In this document: positions 33,696 through 46,145 of the stretch, in pieces | Layout: every line of letters starts with the position of its first letter | Position numbering within the stretch: position 1 is the stretch's first letter | Assembly: GCA_039881145.1 (NCBI GenBank) | Contig: JAYKKI010000016.1 | Location: 12,964,501 to 13,028,500 of the forward strand | Direction of reading: 5' to 3' | Origin: Druceiella hillmani | Taxonomy: Eukaryota > Arthropoda > Insecta > Lepidoptera > Hepialidae | DNA: 64,000 nucleotides | Program-made: the position numbers and the translations under genes | Notes under the pieces: generated by a model | What the model was told of the DNA's origin: nothing | Seen by the model: the letters and a program-made list of their open reading frames with translations, nothing else | Database searches by the model: none

Positions 33696-36442
33696 AGTAT
33701 ATTGCCAAGCAAATCTTTTAGAAGCTTGAAAATATCAGGAATTTTTCAGAAACTATGAGATTAAGAAACATAGTTATGGCTTATTGTAAACTTAAAGTAA
33801 AGTTGATTTTCGTATTTTTGACGTTAGAATTTTAGGATCTAGGGTGAGGGAACATATTTTTTGACATTTTTTTTGAGAGATAATCCTAGAAATTAAAAAA
33901 GTTAAATTGTTACTTAGGTTATGTTCGAGAATAATAATCAATTATAAGTAACTGAACAGTATGAATTAAAAAAAAAAATGAAAAAATATGACTACTCGTT
34001 TTTGTGATTTCTGCATAAAGTCAGTTAAAAATAAAATAAAAGATATTCAATAAAAACCGTAAACATTGCTTTACAAAAATGAATAGACAGTTTTTGCCGG
34101 CATGGCAAAAAGAGCAATTTGTTCAGCAATATTTATATACGTACATCTACGAGTTTCTTTACTCGTAGACGTACATACAGACATCCAAATTTGTGTGCAT
34201 GAAAAAAAAACAATAAAACATTATTTCCGGAAGCCAGATTTTAAGGATATTTGTGAGATTTAGGATAGTGTCTACGATTCGTAATTGAAAGGATGAAACA
34301 GACAGTACGTAAATCGATTGACATCGAACAATGAATAATAAATTTGTCGCGGTCAAGGCTGGCGTGACGTCGGTTTTCGGCTGAATTATTAAAATAATGG
34401 GCAAACTGTTTCTGGAAACTGAAATGGAAGACATTATCATTCGGCTTTCATTATCCGAGTTATTACATATAACTATCGATGAGATTCGAGGTGTTTTTGG
34501 TAAATAGTACCTACTTTCAAATTGGTCACGAAACAATAGCGATCTGGCATATAAATACTCAATTGTCGCAAAAATGAGATTTTCGAATTTAGAATATTTT
34601 CTTTTCTTTAAGACGTATATCGGGCTTATTGCTGCTGTGAAGCAGTTTGTGCTAATGTTTATTGCTTATATTTCAGTATATGTTAAGTTTGGTCATACAC
34701 TAAAATAAATTTTAGATAACTTAGTACCATAAGCAGACGATCTAATATCTCATATTAGTGGAAGTGAAAAATATGGTGCCAATGTTTAATTATATATAGC
34801 GCAAAAGTCTTGGCAAATAATAATAAAATAAATCATATTTTTAGTTGTTTGTAAAAAAACAGACTAAAGGAACATTTATGGAATCAACTTAGCGGCAGCC
34901 TCTGTTACGATTTTGTTTTCACAGATCATTTGACAAAAAAACTTAGTATATGGTACAGTTAGTTCGGTACCGTTAACAATTTTGAAATTTGAAAATGTTA
35001 TTTTTGAATGAACATCTTTTTATTTATTTCGAGGTAATGACTGGAAGGTAATAAAACGAAGAACATTAATGTTTTTTTTAAACTAGTGTTCCACAAACTG
35101 GAATAAAATGATCAAGACTTTCAAATTGTTTCTGTACTTTGCTGTGAAATCGATATTACAAAAAAGACAGTTAATTTCGAATTGGAACAATATAGTAAAC
35201 TTTTCATTAAAATAGTATGCTTTATTATTTCTATTGTTAAAACCACAAAAAATCTTTATGCAAAAACCACAGCCTTTTGCAAAAAAAACGTATTAAAATG
35301 CGTACAGGTGTTAGATAAAAGGCTTGATGAAAGAACTACAGAGACAGGTAAGATTAGACATTTCAGTTCCAACACGAAAGGTCTGAATATTCACAGGATC
35401 GAAATAAACTTTTTCTGTTAATGTTCATATTAACATTCAAGAAAAGTCCACGTAGTATATTTTATTCTACAGTAAATACAACTTTTGCCAAATGGAAAAT
35501 TAATTAGTGAAACCTCAAAGACGTTATTGAAATAAACTTATATATTACATTTTAAACTTCAGGACTAATTTAAATAAATTAACATACTGATTCCGTGCAT
35601 CTGATTCTTTTAAAGATATAATGCAAATTGCAAACGATGTATTTATACTGAAAGGCATGGAAAATGCTGCATTATTTTCCGTTGCGAACGAAGAAAACAT
35701 TATACATTGAAACGGAACATACAGAGGTTTACAAACTAATACGATAATACAAACATTTGTTCGTTGTTTATATTTAGTGTAGTTCCGACATATAAACATA
35801 ATTGTTTTCATTTTTATAATAATAAAGAAAGTTGTTATATTATGAGTAACACTTAGTAAACTCATTGTAGGCGAATAACCGTATGCGATTGTGATAACAT
35901 AATATTTGCCTTTGGATTATAAGACGTAATAAAATAACAATAAACAAAAAAATTATTACTCATTGAAACATTCATGTGTTAATAAAAAAAACACTGTATT
36001 ATTAAAAATGCGCAGTTAAGTGTAAATTTTTTTAGATTAAACACGATCCCATCTAAATAAAAAGATTCTCAATATTCGTATGCATGTACTTTGGTAGAGA
36101 CAATACTCCTTTATCTAAAAATATATTAAGATATTTCTATGGTATTTTTCGTAAAAAGGATTAAGGTAATATCATATAGAGATCCAGCGATTGTTACATA
36201 CGTTCTTTTAGCGAATAAAATAAATGACATTTTTGAAATATCGATACAAGAAAAAGTTAGATTTTTCTCTTCCCTATCCTCAAGTTAAATCTATTAGTTA
36301 GTAGTAGCCATAATGTTACTATGTTAAGCGATATAAATTCGATGAATCTTTTTTGCATCTTACGCAATAAAAGTATGAAGAAATATGTTGTTTAGAAACT
36401 AAATAAATAGGTTTGATTTGAGTTTAGATACTTTGTTAGTTT
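33696..36442. other. AT-rich sequence with one strong hairpin
   Basis: No gene seen; frames at 34536-34159, 35182-35421 and 35865-35545 have no recognisable domain. At 34137-34176 a hairpin with ~15-17-bp arms (GTACATCTACGAGT against ACTCGTAGACGTAC, one central mismatch) is the only structured feature. Confidence 0.5.
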
Positions 36443-36537
36443 CAATTTATTATCCTTTAACATTATAAGTGAATTTGAATTTATTATACTTTAACATTAT
36501 AAGTGAATTTGAATTAACATTATAAGTGAATTTGAAA
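36443..36537. repeat. ~34-bp minisatellite, 2.7 units
   Basis: TTTAACATTATAAGTGAATT with its flanks occurs at about 36455 and 36489, and as a truncated third unit from 36512. Confidence 0.9.
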
Positions 36538-37263
36538 TATATTGGGGTTATATTCCAAATAATAAAAACTGGTTTGTACCTTTAAATTGATTATATTAAA
36601 AATGGTATAGAATAAGGTTTAATATTTCGCATAATGTAAAAAATGGAAAGTAACATTTAATGGTATAATGTAACGCAGCCCTTTGATATTGGCTAGGATT
36701 TTATTATTAAATTATATTTTGAACGATAATAGTATTAATATATTGTAGTTCCTAGCGAGCTTTTAGTATTATTTGTTATAGCATATTAAAACTATGATAA
36801 GGTTCAGAAAAAAAGTTAACGTTGGTCTCATTGGTTTATAGTAAAAATAGGCAATTTATACCTTAGGTACTGCTTCATAAATAATTTGAAAATATTGTAT
36901 AAATATTATAAAATGTTTTATAAACTTTGATGAAAATTATGTTACAGATGTGAAGCGTTTAACAATTTTTAGCAATCAAAATTAAAGCTTAATGCATAAT
37001 TTAAAATATAAACTTCGAATTATTTATTTTTTTGAGAAGTACAGTCGGAAAATCTCTATTCAAATTCATTAATGACTTTTTTTACATTTTGAGTTATTTC
37101 CTAGTTCATTGACGTTGTATTATTTACTTAAAATCCCTATTAAAATATAATTTTTAAAAGAAAAAATATAAATTTATTTCATCACTTAATCATATAAAAG
37201 TTTCCCTGAAAAAAATAGTTTTTCCACAATTTTCTTATGAAAAAATACAGGGGTAATACTCAC
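36538..37263. other. AT-rich sequence downstream of the minus-strand first exon
   Basis: If the first exon at 37264-37437 is real, this is the start of its first intron (read right to left). No acceptor plus open exon could be identified here. Confidence 0.5.
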
Positions 37264-37437
37264 CATTTTGAGTGTTTTCCTGACGATCAACGGAGTACTA
37301 AGAAAAGTAAGACAAGGTAGCGACTACCGAAAAACAGTAAAGTCGTCTCGGAGCGGCTTCAGCGAGTGAATACTCGTTGCAATATCACAGACGCTTACGC
37401 GCGATAGTCAGCTACGAGACACGCCCGGGTCGAGAAT
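37264..37437 (-). other. Candidate 5' exon: 171-nt leader + ATG ending at splice donor
   Basis: Read on the minus strand, transcription would start at 37437 (initiator TCATTC, 37439-37434). The next 171 nt contain no ATG. The first ATG (37266-37264) is in the optimal insect context CAAAATGG and is immediately followed by GTGAGT (37263-37258), a consensus 5' splice site. The exon is roughly half GC, whereas the DNA left of the donor drops abruptly to AT-rich. Initiator exons carrying only ATG or a few codons are common in insect genes such as cuticle and muscle proteins. Which gene this is cannot be told, because no second exon is recognisable to the left. A noncoding 5' exon with a chance ATG is the alternative. 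Confidence 0.55.
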
Positions 37438-37530
37438 GAAGCGCGATCAGTGGGTGCCCTCTACTTATACGCTCGGTGCCTCACTACCCTCCTCCCACTC
37501 CTATTTACTCCCTATTGCCATAGCCTAGGT
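37434..37530 (-). promoter_or_regulatory. TATA + initiator core promoter (minus strand)
   Basis: TATAAG at 37469-37464 lies 32 nt upstream of the A of a TCATTC initiator (37437), the usual arthropod spacing. Further upstream (37475-37530) the minus strand is purine-rich (GGGAGTAAATAGGAGTGGGA). The whole block 37270-37530 is far more GC-rich than its surroundings. It directs transcription leftward into the candidate exon at 37437-37264. Confidence 0.55.
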
Positions 37531-40500
37531 CTCTGGACTGAAGAAGTAGAAGGTTCACTAAAAAGATTAAAGTAAATTTTTTTAAAACTCTACATATTTA
37601 GCTCTATTTTTTTGTTTAATTTTAGATATATGATACATTAGATAATTTTTAAAGCATAAAATTCTTAGCTATCCGCTGCTGCCAATGATCAGGTTACATT
37701 GTTCGAGTCTGTGATACATATTATCTATAATATTAATTGCTATCATAAATAAAATTATATTTTGCGATCGATTGTAATATGTCTATATGTTGATTTTGCC
37801 AATTTTTATAATCGATTTATATGTATTTTGTAAATGTTAAACTGATTTGTAGAAAAGAAAGTTTTTTACGTCACGAATAAACTTGTAGAAATATGGTTTC
37901 GAGTTTATGCTTACTCACAGCTGTTATTTACCCAAAAACTTATTTAAGTCTTTATGGAAACTTATTATCTTAGGAAAATATTTTTGAGCAAATCAATATT
38001 ATGTAATTCAATGTTCACCCAGCAGTAAAAAAGTACACGCCCGTATAGACGATTTATGTTATAAACGCAATGCTTTTATACAAACAAAAATGTTGCACAA
38101 ACAATATCATAAAATAAAGATGTTTAAGTATTTTCTTAACTTCTTGCTAATATCACTTTTCACTTTGACAAGGACAAAAGATTGGGAATAAGGATTCCGA
38201 ATGAGATAAGAAACCGGGCTTAGAATCTTGACAACATTACAAAATTATGAAGAGTATAATCATTGAACCAGATACAAACCTTTGTACAGATTCGCGATGT
38301 ATTTTAATTTCGTGATTTTGATTTAACAACTATTAGTTTTTAATCACCATTTGTCATCAAAATATCCAAAATAAATACGAATAACGGCGCTAAGACACTC
38401 CTCTCTATGTCTCGAACGTGTTATACTGCGACTCATTACTTATTAGACTAGTATGTAGAACTTTCAATTGAAGTAGCTACATAGGTTTTCACGAAAGCAC
38501 AGAATTCATATAATTTGTTGGTTTTATATATTTGTTTACCTTTCATATAGGTACATAAGAAGCAGTCATATTTTGACATAGTGGTAGTACAAGAAAATAT
38601 ATAGACGTTTTGTCGAATTGAAGAATTTGATTAGTTATTATATACCGTATTTGAGTGTTATTTTCTTTGTATGTATATATATGTATGTGTTGCGGTTCCA
38701 TTTCCCCGCGTGTCTGCCGGTAATAATACGAGCGATCGCGTTTAGGCACATATTCATTTGGTTAAACCTTTATTCAGTTTCAGCTGGCCGATACCCCTTA
38801 GGTTTCTGAAAGATATAATTTTTTATATAGTGTGCCTGCAAGTAAAATTTACTTTCTTGCAACTTGTGAGCATCAGTACGGATGTATTTTTAGTTCTGAG
38901 CCGTAATTTCAATGATTTTTAAAGAAAATGCAAAAATTTGATACATATTGCACAATATAGTAATTCATTATTTACTAGTTTACTTTATCAAAATATACCT
39001 TTTGCATAAAAGATTGAAAATAAAACGAAAAGCAAGGTGTCAAATTTTGCGTGCTTTCCAATTATTTAATAAATTTAAGAAGGAATATAAGACTATATAT
39101 GTATCAAACAGTAAGGCTAGTTTCAATTTATTTTCATAGACAAAAATATTGTTAGCCGTTGGGAAAGTTTTCAGCAGTAGTTAGCATTGAATTATTACAA
39201 TTGCGTCCAAAAATTGTACAGACTCTGGATTTATCAATATGAAGACTACTCCTTACTTTACAGCCGTTACCTTACTGGACGACTCCTTACTTTACCTTGT
39301 AATGAATCGAAAAACAATTTAAAGCCCAGTTTGAATTCGAAATGGATTTTTTTCAATAATAAATCAATTTCCAAATTATATGAATTGTAGAGTCGCAAGT
39401 TCAATATACTTACGTCTATAAAAAAAACCTTCGCCAATAATGGAGGCCGCGTCGACTTAGTCTTGATTAGTCAAAATTAAATTTACTTTAACACTTTAAG
39501 GATTAATCTCGCTTAAGTTCTATTGATGGATCAAATCAGTTATAAAGTTTCAAAATGGTAATTATTTTCCAAGCCCACGTGAATAAGTGATACGTCGATT
39601 GTGAAAGCTTATTAAGCACCTCACCTTGTTATTATTCTTTTTTAAATTAATAGAAAAAAAAGAAAATCATATTTTTTTTCATCAATATAACCATACCTTA
39701 GTGCAGCACTGGGATTTCCTAAAAATAGTAATACTAAAAGTGTGGAGAGAATCTCAGTGTCGCACAATGAAACTGTAATATTTTATATTATTTGTTGGTG
39801 CAACAATCAGTTAATTTTGTTAATGTTATAAATAAATACTGAAGAAGTTGCAAATTCCAAATACACACTATTTCATTTATTAAAGCATACTGTAAGATTT
39901 AACTCTAAATTGTTGTACTGAAGTAGCCAGTGTTGTATTGAGATATCGATATGGTAAGTGCGAAATCATTTTTTCTTTTTGGCGATGCCAGCATTTTTTT
40001 TTTAACATTTTTAGTTAGTAAGTGGCAAGTAAATGTTTTAAAAAACACATTTGCAACGTAAACGTATATCGATGTTATCATGAAATATATTCTATTTCAA
40101 TAAACTGAATCAAGTTATATAAACTCTGTTGGTAAAACAATACCTAAGTCATTTAAATTCTGCGTCAACGACGCCGCGAGGAGAGCTAAACAAACTTAAG
40201 ATTCGAACTTTTAAATGCAAAATTAACTTTTATTCTTTGTCTCATTTTCTCGCTTTAACTCCTCAACTGATCTTCGTAAACTCTTGCAAGTTTGTAAGCT
40301 TGTATCATGAGATGAAAATAATATCAATATCAGATACGTTGTGTTAAAACAATTATACAAACTGTTAATAATTACACCATCATTTCCGGTTTTTTTCACA
40401 TGAGCAAAGCCGTGGGTCCAAGTTAATAACAAATCTCTCAGATTACTGTAAATATGACTACACTCTGCTTTTATGATGTTTATAATACGATAATACAATC

Positions 40501-40772
40501 CATGCTACTAGTACAGTTGTAGGTACTGGTATAATAGACACTATATGTAAATAAAACTTTGATTTATACTGTTTGTACATAATAACGAAATTTACAATAA
40601 TTCGTTTTTCGGCTAGTATTTCTTGCAGCCTGAATTTCATGTTCTCTTTATATTAGCTGATATCGTGATTATATGAAGTCCACTTTATTTCAGATAGGTT
40701 ATTCTGGAAAAAATATGTGTAGTGATATTTTTAGTTTTTGTACTGAATTTTATGCAAATGGCCAATATCATC

Positions 40773-40777
<5 letters not shown>
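37531..40777. other. AT-rich sequence, nothing recognised
   Basis: About 3.2 kb upstream of the minus-strand promoter. Scattered plus frames of 63-72 aa (38618, 38948, 39187, 40129) have background composition. A GC-richer patch near 38690-38750 (CCGCGTGTCTGCCGG, GCGATCGCG) might be regulatory. Confidence 0.5.

Positions 40778-40827
<50 letters not shown>
40778..40827. repeat. TA microsatellite
   Basis: About 24 TA dinucleotides. Confidence 0.95.
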
Positions 40828-40828
<1 letters not shown>

Positions 40829-41161
40829 AAATCAGTAAAAGTCAAACTGTTTTTACAAAAGAAAGCTTCAGCTTTAAGAAACCACAAAGAAATAGATCGT
40901 TTTTCAAATATTCGTCTGTCGCAACATTTCTCTATTAATTCTGATAACATTTTCAATATTATATAAGTCAAGACGCTAGGAGTAAAATTAATTACTTGTT
41001 GTTGTTCGTTTCCTTATTACGTGAAAATTAAAGAGTTAATTTAAATAAAGTTTTCGTTAAAATATTACTTAGAGTCTAAGGATGAAACTGAGATATTAAA
41101 TATATGTTAATGCGATGTTAAATAGTTATAGGAAACGTTTCACTCTACTGACTCCAGACTT

Positions 41162-41890
41162 GAGGAAGATTAGGTATATATCATTATGATTCATAGGGAA
41201 GTAATAAAGCGGAAACATTTTTTGATTTGTTCTTTGTTCACGGTAATCGCTGGAACCACACGTCCGATGTCAAAAATTCTTTTTGCGTTTACTTTGAGGA
41301 AGATTATATATTGTCACATTACAATTGATAGGGATAGAGCAGTGATGAAGCGGAAATATTTTTACTTGGTTTTTTGTTCACGCTAATCTCTGGAACCGCA
41401 CGTCTTATGTTAAAGATTCTTTTTGTATTGGAAAGCGTACACTTTGAGGATGATTATATGTCATCATATTACGATTTATAGGGATAGAGCATTGACAAAG
41501 CTTTGTTTTTTTTATTCACGCTAATGTCATGAACCACACGTCTGATGTAAAAAAAATATTTATGTGTTGGAAAGCCTATACCTTGAGGAAGATTATTTAT
41601 GGTCATATTACGATTCATAGAGATAGAGCGGGGATGAAGCGGAAACATTTCTTAGTTTGCTTTTTTTCACGCTGACGTCAGGAACCACAGGTTCAATTTG
41701 AAAAAAATGTTCTCTTTCCACCTCTGGAGCATTGATAAAAATGTAACAGAAAAAACTCTTCTTAGAGGGTACAACGTGGAGAGAGACTGGCTTATTTATT
41801 GGTTGATCATACCGAGTATTCCCACAGCAGTACCCTCGATCCTGAAAAGTCTCCGCGGGTGAAACCACGGGACACAGCTAGCAGTAAACA
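41162..41890 (-). mobile_element. Lepidopteran ACTAGCTG-family repeat with ~140-bp internal tandem units
   Basis: Four units with GAGGAAGATTA or its variant start at 41162, 41296, 41446 and 41585 (steps 134, 150, 139). Each unit follows the order GAGGAAGATTAT, ATTACGATTCATAGGGATAG, GATGAAGCGGAAACATTT, TTCACGCTAA and GGAACCACACGTC. At the right end the minus strand reads TGCTAGCTGTGTCCCGTGGT then TTCACCCGCG (41888-41858), the characteristic terminus of this family. Lepidopteran members with tandem 'GAGGAAGGCTATAGGC' modules are familiar to me, so I treat the whole block as one minus-strand element. Short frames here and over the adjacent microsatellite are not genes. Confidence 0.7.
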
Positions 41891-41901
41891 TTTTTGTATT
41901 C

Positions 41902-41903
<2 letters not shown>

Positions 41904-41954
<51 letters not shown>

Positions 41955-41956
41955 TC

Positions 41957-42002
<46 letters not shown>

Positions 42003-42021
42003 CATATACATATATATATAC
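41904..42021. repeat. Interrupted TA microsatellite
   Basis: About 118 bp of TA runs broken by TATG, TACATCTA and CATACATA. Overlapping Tyr/Ile frames on both strands are artefacts. Confidence 0.95.
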
Positions 42022-42118
42022 AATTGAGTTTATTGTTGTACCGCAAAAAAGGTTGTGGACCATTACTCCATAAATTTTGTTCAGCTGTCTTTCTAGTATG
42101 GAAAGTGTGTATTCTAAT

Positions 42119-42530
42119 TATTTTTACGGTTCCGTACCTCAAAAGGAACAACGGAACACTTACAAGATCACTCATGTGCCTGTCTGTCGCAGCGATATTC
42201 TCAGAAACCGTGTGACGTAGAAAATTTAAATTTGAAATGATCTATATCAAATTAACCAATATAATTAGCTAACACTGTAAAATATTTATAATTTCGAAGG
42301 GGGTAATTTAAGTACTCGATTTTTTAAAATTTTGTGTAGTTTTGCTATAATATATAATATCTATTTTATGATATATTTTTTTACTTAAATATATTTTTTT
42401 TAGAATTTCAAGTGGCATAATCTCGAGGTATGTACCAAAATACAATAATTTTTATATTTGTTTTAGTTTAACTAGAATATAACAGGAAAACTAAAGCGAC
42501 TATCCTAGGTGTTATAGTTTTTGAGAAATT
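42119..42530 (+). mobile_element. Dispersed lepidopteran repeat (TTAGGGTTCCGTACC family), copy D
   Basis: Starts TTTTTACGGTTCCGTACCTC followed by AAAAGGAACAACGGAAC, GATCACTCATGTGCCTGTCT and GTGTGACGTAGAAAATTTAA. The distal block GCGACTATCCTAGGTGTTAT matches GAGATTATCCTAGATCTTAT of copy B. The CACTTGGCC-type terminus is not present, so the copy is truncated or merges into the LINE tail that follows. Confidence 0.7.
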
Positions 42531-42579
42531 CACTTGTTTTAGGTTTATGTAAGATATAATGGACCACTGGCCCGAGAAC

Positions 42580-42710
42580 CCACGCACTGTAACTTCCAAG
42601 CAGCCTGCTCTGCGTAGCAACTATGGATGTCACCTCTAACTATATACTAATTGGAGATGCCCTTTTCCAGCAGAGAGAGACAGTCATTGATGATGCTTAT
42701 GAAGATATAC
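42580..42710 (+). mobile_element. LINE 3'-end fragment
   Basis: GGAGATGCCCTTTTCCAGCA then GAGAGAGACAG and TGATGATG resembles the GGAGAGGCCTATGCCCAGCA...TGATGATG ending that I recall for lepidopteran RTE-like LINEs. Too short and decayed for further classification. Confidence 0.45.
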
Positions 42711-45119
42711 TAAGCGAAAAATAATTTCAATTTTTATAATTGATTATTATAAATTGATTAATAGATATACCATGTGCACGTAAATGATTATATGTACGTA
42801 TGTGCATGCGGTACCCTCGCAATGCGTGTTCTACTTGAACTTGATAAGTTTTTTTTCCTTTTACCCGATAAAAGCAGAAAATTAATACTCTAGAGTATTA
42901 AATTTCCGTATTGGAAATCGGTCTCATACTTTCTGGACACGATAAATACTTGTTAAAATGAATAGTTATTAAATACTTACAGGATTTTGCCTTTTTATCT
43001 GCAGATTTTATTCGTTCAAAACTTTATTCGTTCATTCAGAATGAATTTGAAACGAATATAAAATTCGATTGCTTTGAAAGTTTATATATTAAAATACACG
43101 AATATTCTTTCGTTGGAGTTATATTTTATTTTTATTAAGAAAGCCATATAACGATATTTTCGCTTTTCTTCAAATTACGGTCTACTACTCTGACTCAAGT
43201 TGTTCTTATAAAGAACTGTACAATAGTTTAGTTAATGACCATTTGGGTGTCATATTGACAGCACATCTTTTATTTTAACTGGCTATATTGCAGAATATTA
43301 ATTTACATGAATATAGACATTATATCTACATTTAATATTGAGAAATGAAACTTTGAGAAAGTTAAAAATGACATAATGAGAAATGTTAATTTTTCAGTAA
43401 TTATTTGATTATTTATTAAAGGTAAAATTAGGCTACAGTGATTCTCTTGTAAGAATGTCAAAAAATAATGTGTGGTAGTAATGCCTATCCGCACGTTGGA
43501 AGGTCGCATAACTTCTTTAGAACACGCTTCTGTGTGTATACGTGCGAGTTATTTATCAGTAGGCTAATATTTGGCGCTTCTTTCGGGTTTGCTTTGTGTT
43601 TTAATGTCGCTTTGATAGAAGTAATAATATTGAGTATCACACAGTTGTTTTAGTTGTGATGGCCCATCTTCCCTAAACAAATTATATTTTAAAGTAATAA
43701 CAACTACGAAAAAACTAATTTTATTACCATTTGTTAGCAAGTCTAATTGTTAGACTTTTGCTTGCAAGTTTTTGCGATAGAAATTTAACAATGGCTATAA
43801 GGCCCGACACAGACTACGATCCCCAAATCCCCAAGTGTGTGTGCAATGAACTTGTTCATTGTTTTATTGGACATTCTTTATCTCGACTTGTTCACACGAT
43901 TGCACTGTAGTCGAGTAATTTGTGGTTCAAAGTGACCACCTAGTAGTTTTTTTATCGTCATGGTTTTTCTTTATTTTTTTTATCTAAAAGGTGTCCAATG
44001 TTTATTCACATGTTTGTTGCTTGTCCAATGCTCTAAGTCAGACAATTAATTGATGTAATTAAATATGTTTAACAGATACATACTATATTAGTATAATAAG
44101 GGAACATAGCAGATTCGTGTTCGCAAAACAATCTTGAACACTAATGAACAGATTTAGTAAGTTGTTTTACAATTTATAAACACATTACCTTTTTAGGGGT
44201 TATTTCGTTATGTCTATATTCTTTAAAAAAATTAATACCTCTAGTAACCCATTACTTCGTGTGTGTGTGTTTTTTCGTATGTGACACTTCATAGTGGTCA
44301 CCGTTCGTAGAACTATATGCGTCTAAATTTGAATACTTAATGAAATTTTTATATGCTCCACATAAACATTTTTTTTTTAGTTTTTAGTTAATTGCCCTCA
44401 ATATAGTAAGTGGGGATGAAAACAATTGTCTTGGCGTACCCCACGTGTGAGGTATCGATACAAATTTATGTTTCATTTCATGCTTTTCATTTCTTAGTGC
44501 TGTTTACGAAATATTAAAATCGTTTACAAGGTGCCCTTTCCACCACCCCATGTCCAAACAAATTCTATGTAAAAATGTGGAAAAAATTTCAAAAATAGGC
44601 TTTGATTAATACTTTCAAATGAAATAATATTGAGTAATTTAATTTAATTCATTTTAAAATTGTCAAAAAAAATTTTAAGTACGCGGTAATAATAGAGATG
44701 AAAATTACTGGATTACTGAGCTTCCAAGTATATTTAAGATAAAATAAAATAAATTTTATTTAAAAAACACAGGAGGTGACTCGCAGTTGCGGATCCAGTT
44801 GATATTCTCGTCAATTATCATATACATTTATGGCTACATACGTGCACGACGTAAAATTTTATAAAATGTATGTATAGTTTGATATTTTGTGAAATTACTA
44901 TGAAACAATAATTTATACGTGGTCCGATATATACTTAACCGTTTTTTTCATCAGCCATTTAATAAGTTGTATTGAGTAGCGTCACCCCCTGCTAGAGGCC
45001 GTTCTAAATCAACCGGAAGATTTCCATGGATCTTGAATTTTTAATTAATTTCTGAAAATAGGAATAAAACAACACTGTTTGAAATTACCCTTTATAGTTA
45101 AGTGTTTTACTATTATCTG
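42711..45119. other. AT-rich sequence with two short palindromes
   Basis: A perfect 20-bp palindrome TTAATACTCTAGAGTATTAA sits at 42882-42901, and an 8-bp-arm hairpin CAATGAACTTGTTCATTG at 43844-43861. No gene: frames at 43509-43303 and 43468-43653 show no domain. The 44200-45100 stretch contains GT-rich and A-rich simple sequence only. Confidence 0.5.
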
Positions 45120-45176
45120 TACTGTATATATGTACTATTTTATTGTTATTCCCCTAAAACGGCACCGCCGTTTCAG

Positions 45177-45495
45177 GACTACCACTCTCCGTATAACACT
45201 AAATATTATACTGCCGCATTTAATGTAAGATCATTATCTAACGAATTAGACTAGAACAATTCAGTAATAACTGTAAAATGGGATATCATAGGAATATCTG
45301 AAGTAAGGAAAGAAGGATATACAATAGAAGAAAGTGGAGACTACTTACTCTAACATCATGGAAAAATTCAAGAAGGGGAAGAAGTTGGCTTTATTGCCAA
45401 GAAAAATTACTGGAAATATATTGCCCGGACTGGCTAAACAAAGAGGAGCTTGGGAAACATTGCGGAGGCTTACACCGCTGCGGACGTTTCTTACT
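45177..45495 (+). pseudogene. Internally deleted LINE (endonuclease start fused to C-terminal tail)
   Basis: In a single frame through 45210, interrupted by three stops, the sequence reads YYTAAFNVRSLSNELD*NNS..., WDIIGISEVRKEGYTIEE and GEEVGFIAKKN. This matches the N-terminal part of LINE apurinic endonucleases (NVRSL, DIIGISEVR, GVGFIAKK). It then continues directly as WKYIARTG*TKRSLGNIAEAY, which looks like the extreme C-terminal tail of such ORF2 proteins (R..LGEAY). The catalytic middle of the endonuclease and the whole reverse transcriptase are missing without a frame change. Dead or non-autonomous. A 68-aa plus frame at 45334-45540 is in another frame and is a shadow. Confidence 0.6.
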
Positions 45496-46053
45496 TTAAC
45501 ACAAAATAAACAACTAACATATAGGTACCTGATACTTTAAATCCAATTTCATTAATTAAACTAACTTAAATAAACTAATAAATAATATAAGATGGTAACT
45601 TATTTGTAACATCTAAATTAAATAATAGGTTTAAATAAATAAAATATTATTTTATTGTTAACGCATCTTTTGTTATAATTTATCTACGAGAGGTGTAAAC
45701 AGAGATCGTTAAATAGGCCAGCCATCAAGGAACGTTCTATGGAATATCGACTTCATGTTTTTAGAATTAACTTCATATTCAAAAATTACTTCATATTTGA
45801 AAGAGTGGATAACAAATGCGAAACATTTAACTTTTTTAAATATTTTTAAATTGAAATATTTTTATTTGAACGAATTGAAAACGAAAAAAACAAATATTAG
45901 ATAGTTGTTACTAACGAAATATTAATTTTATTTTATTTTTATGAAATAATTTATCACAGAAATATTTTTAAACCATCTTCTGAAAATATATTTTTAATTT
46001 TATAATACTGTTAGCCGACAACACGCGAAGCTGACCGAATCAAGTGGGAAAAC
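45496..46053. other. AT-rich sequence, nothing recognised
   Basis: Low-complexity AT-rich DNA after the LINE remnant. Confidence 0.5.
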
Positions 46054-46145
46054 CCCGACAAGACGCGAAGCTGAGCGAACGGTACGTCGCGATGTGCAAT
46101 CAGAACGTTTTAACTCCCATTTAAACGATATTTCGCTTTAAAAAT
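46010..46145 (-). repeat. Short dispersed repeat, minus copy, with internal duplication
   Basis: The minus strand of 46054-46121 matches 25184-25252 (shared AACGTTCTGAT, TCGCGACGT, CAGCTTCGC). Next to it CAACACGCGAAGCTGACCGA and GACAAGACGCGAAGCTGAGCG form a duplicated terminal module about 47 bp apart, not seen in the other copy. Confidence 0.65.

Noticed and set aside
34159..34536. 125-residue minus frame
   Set aside because: Composition like the background, no recognisable motif, and its start and end run through a DNA hairpin and A-rich tracts.
41799..42215. 138-residue plus frame
   Set aside because: Its middle is a TA microsatellite (Tyr/Ile repeats) and its ends lie in two different transposable repeats.
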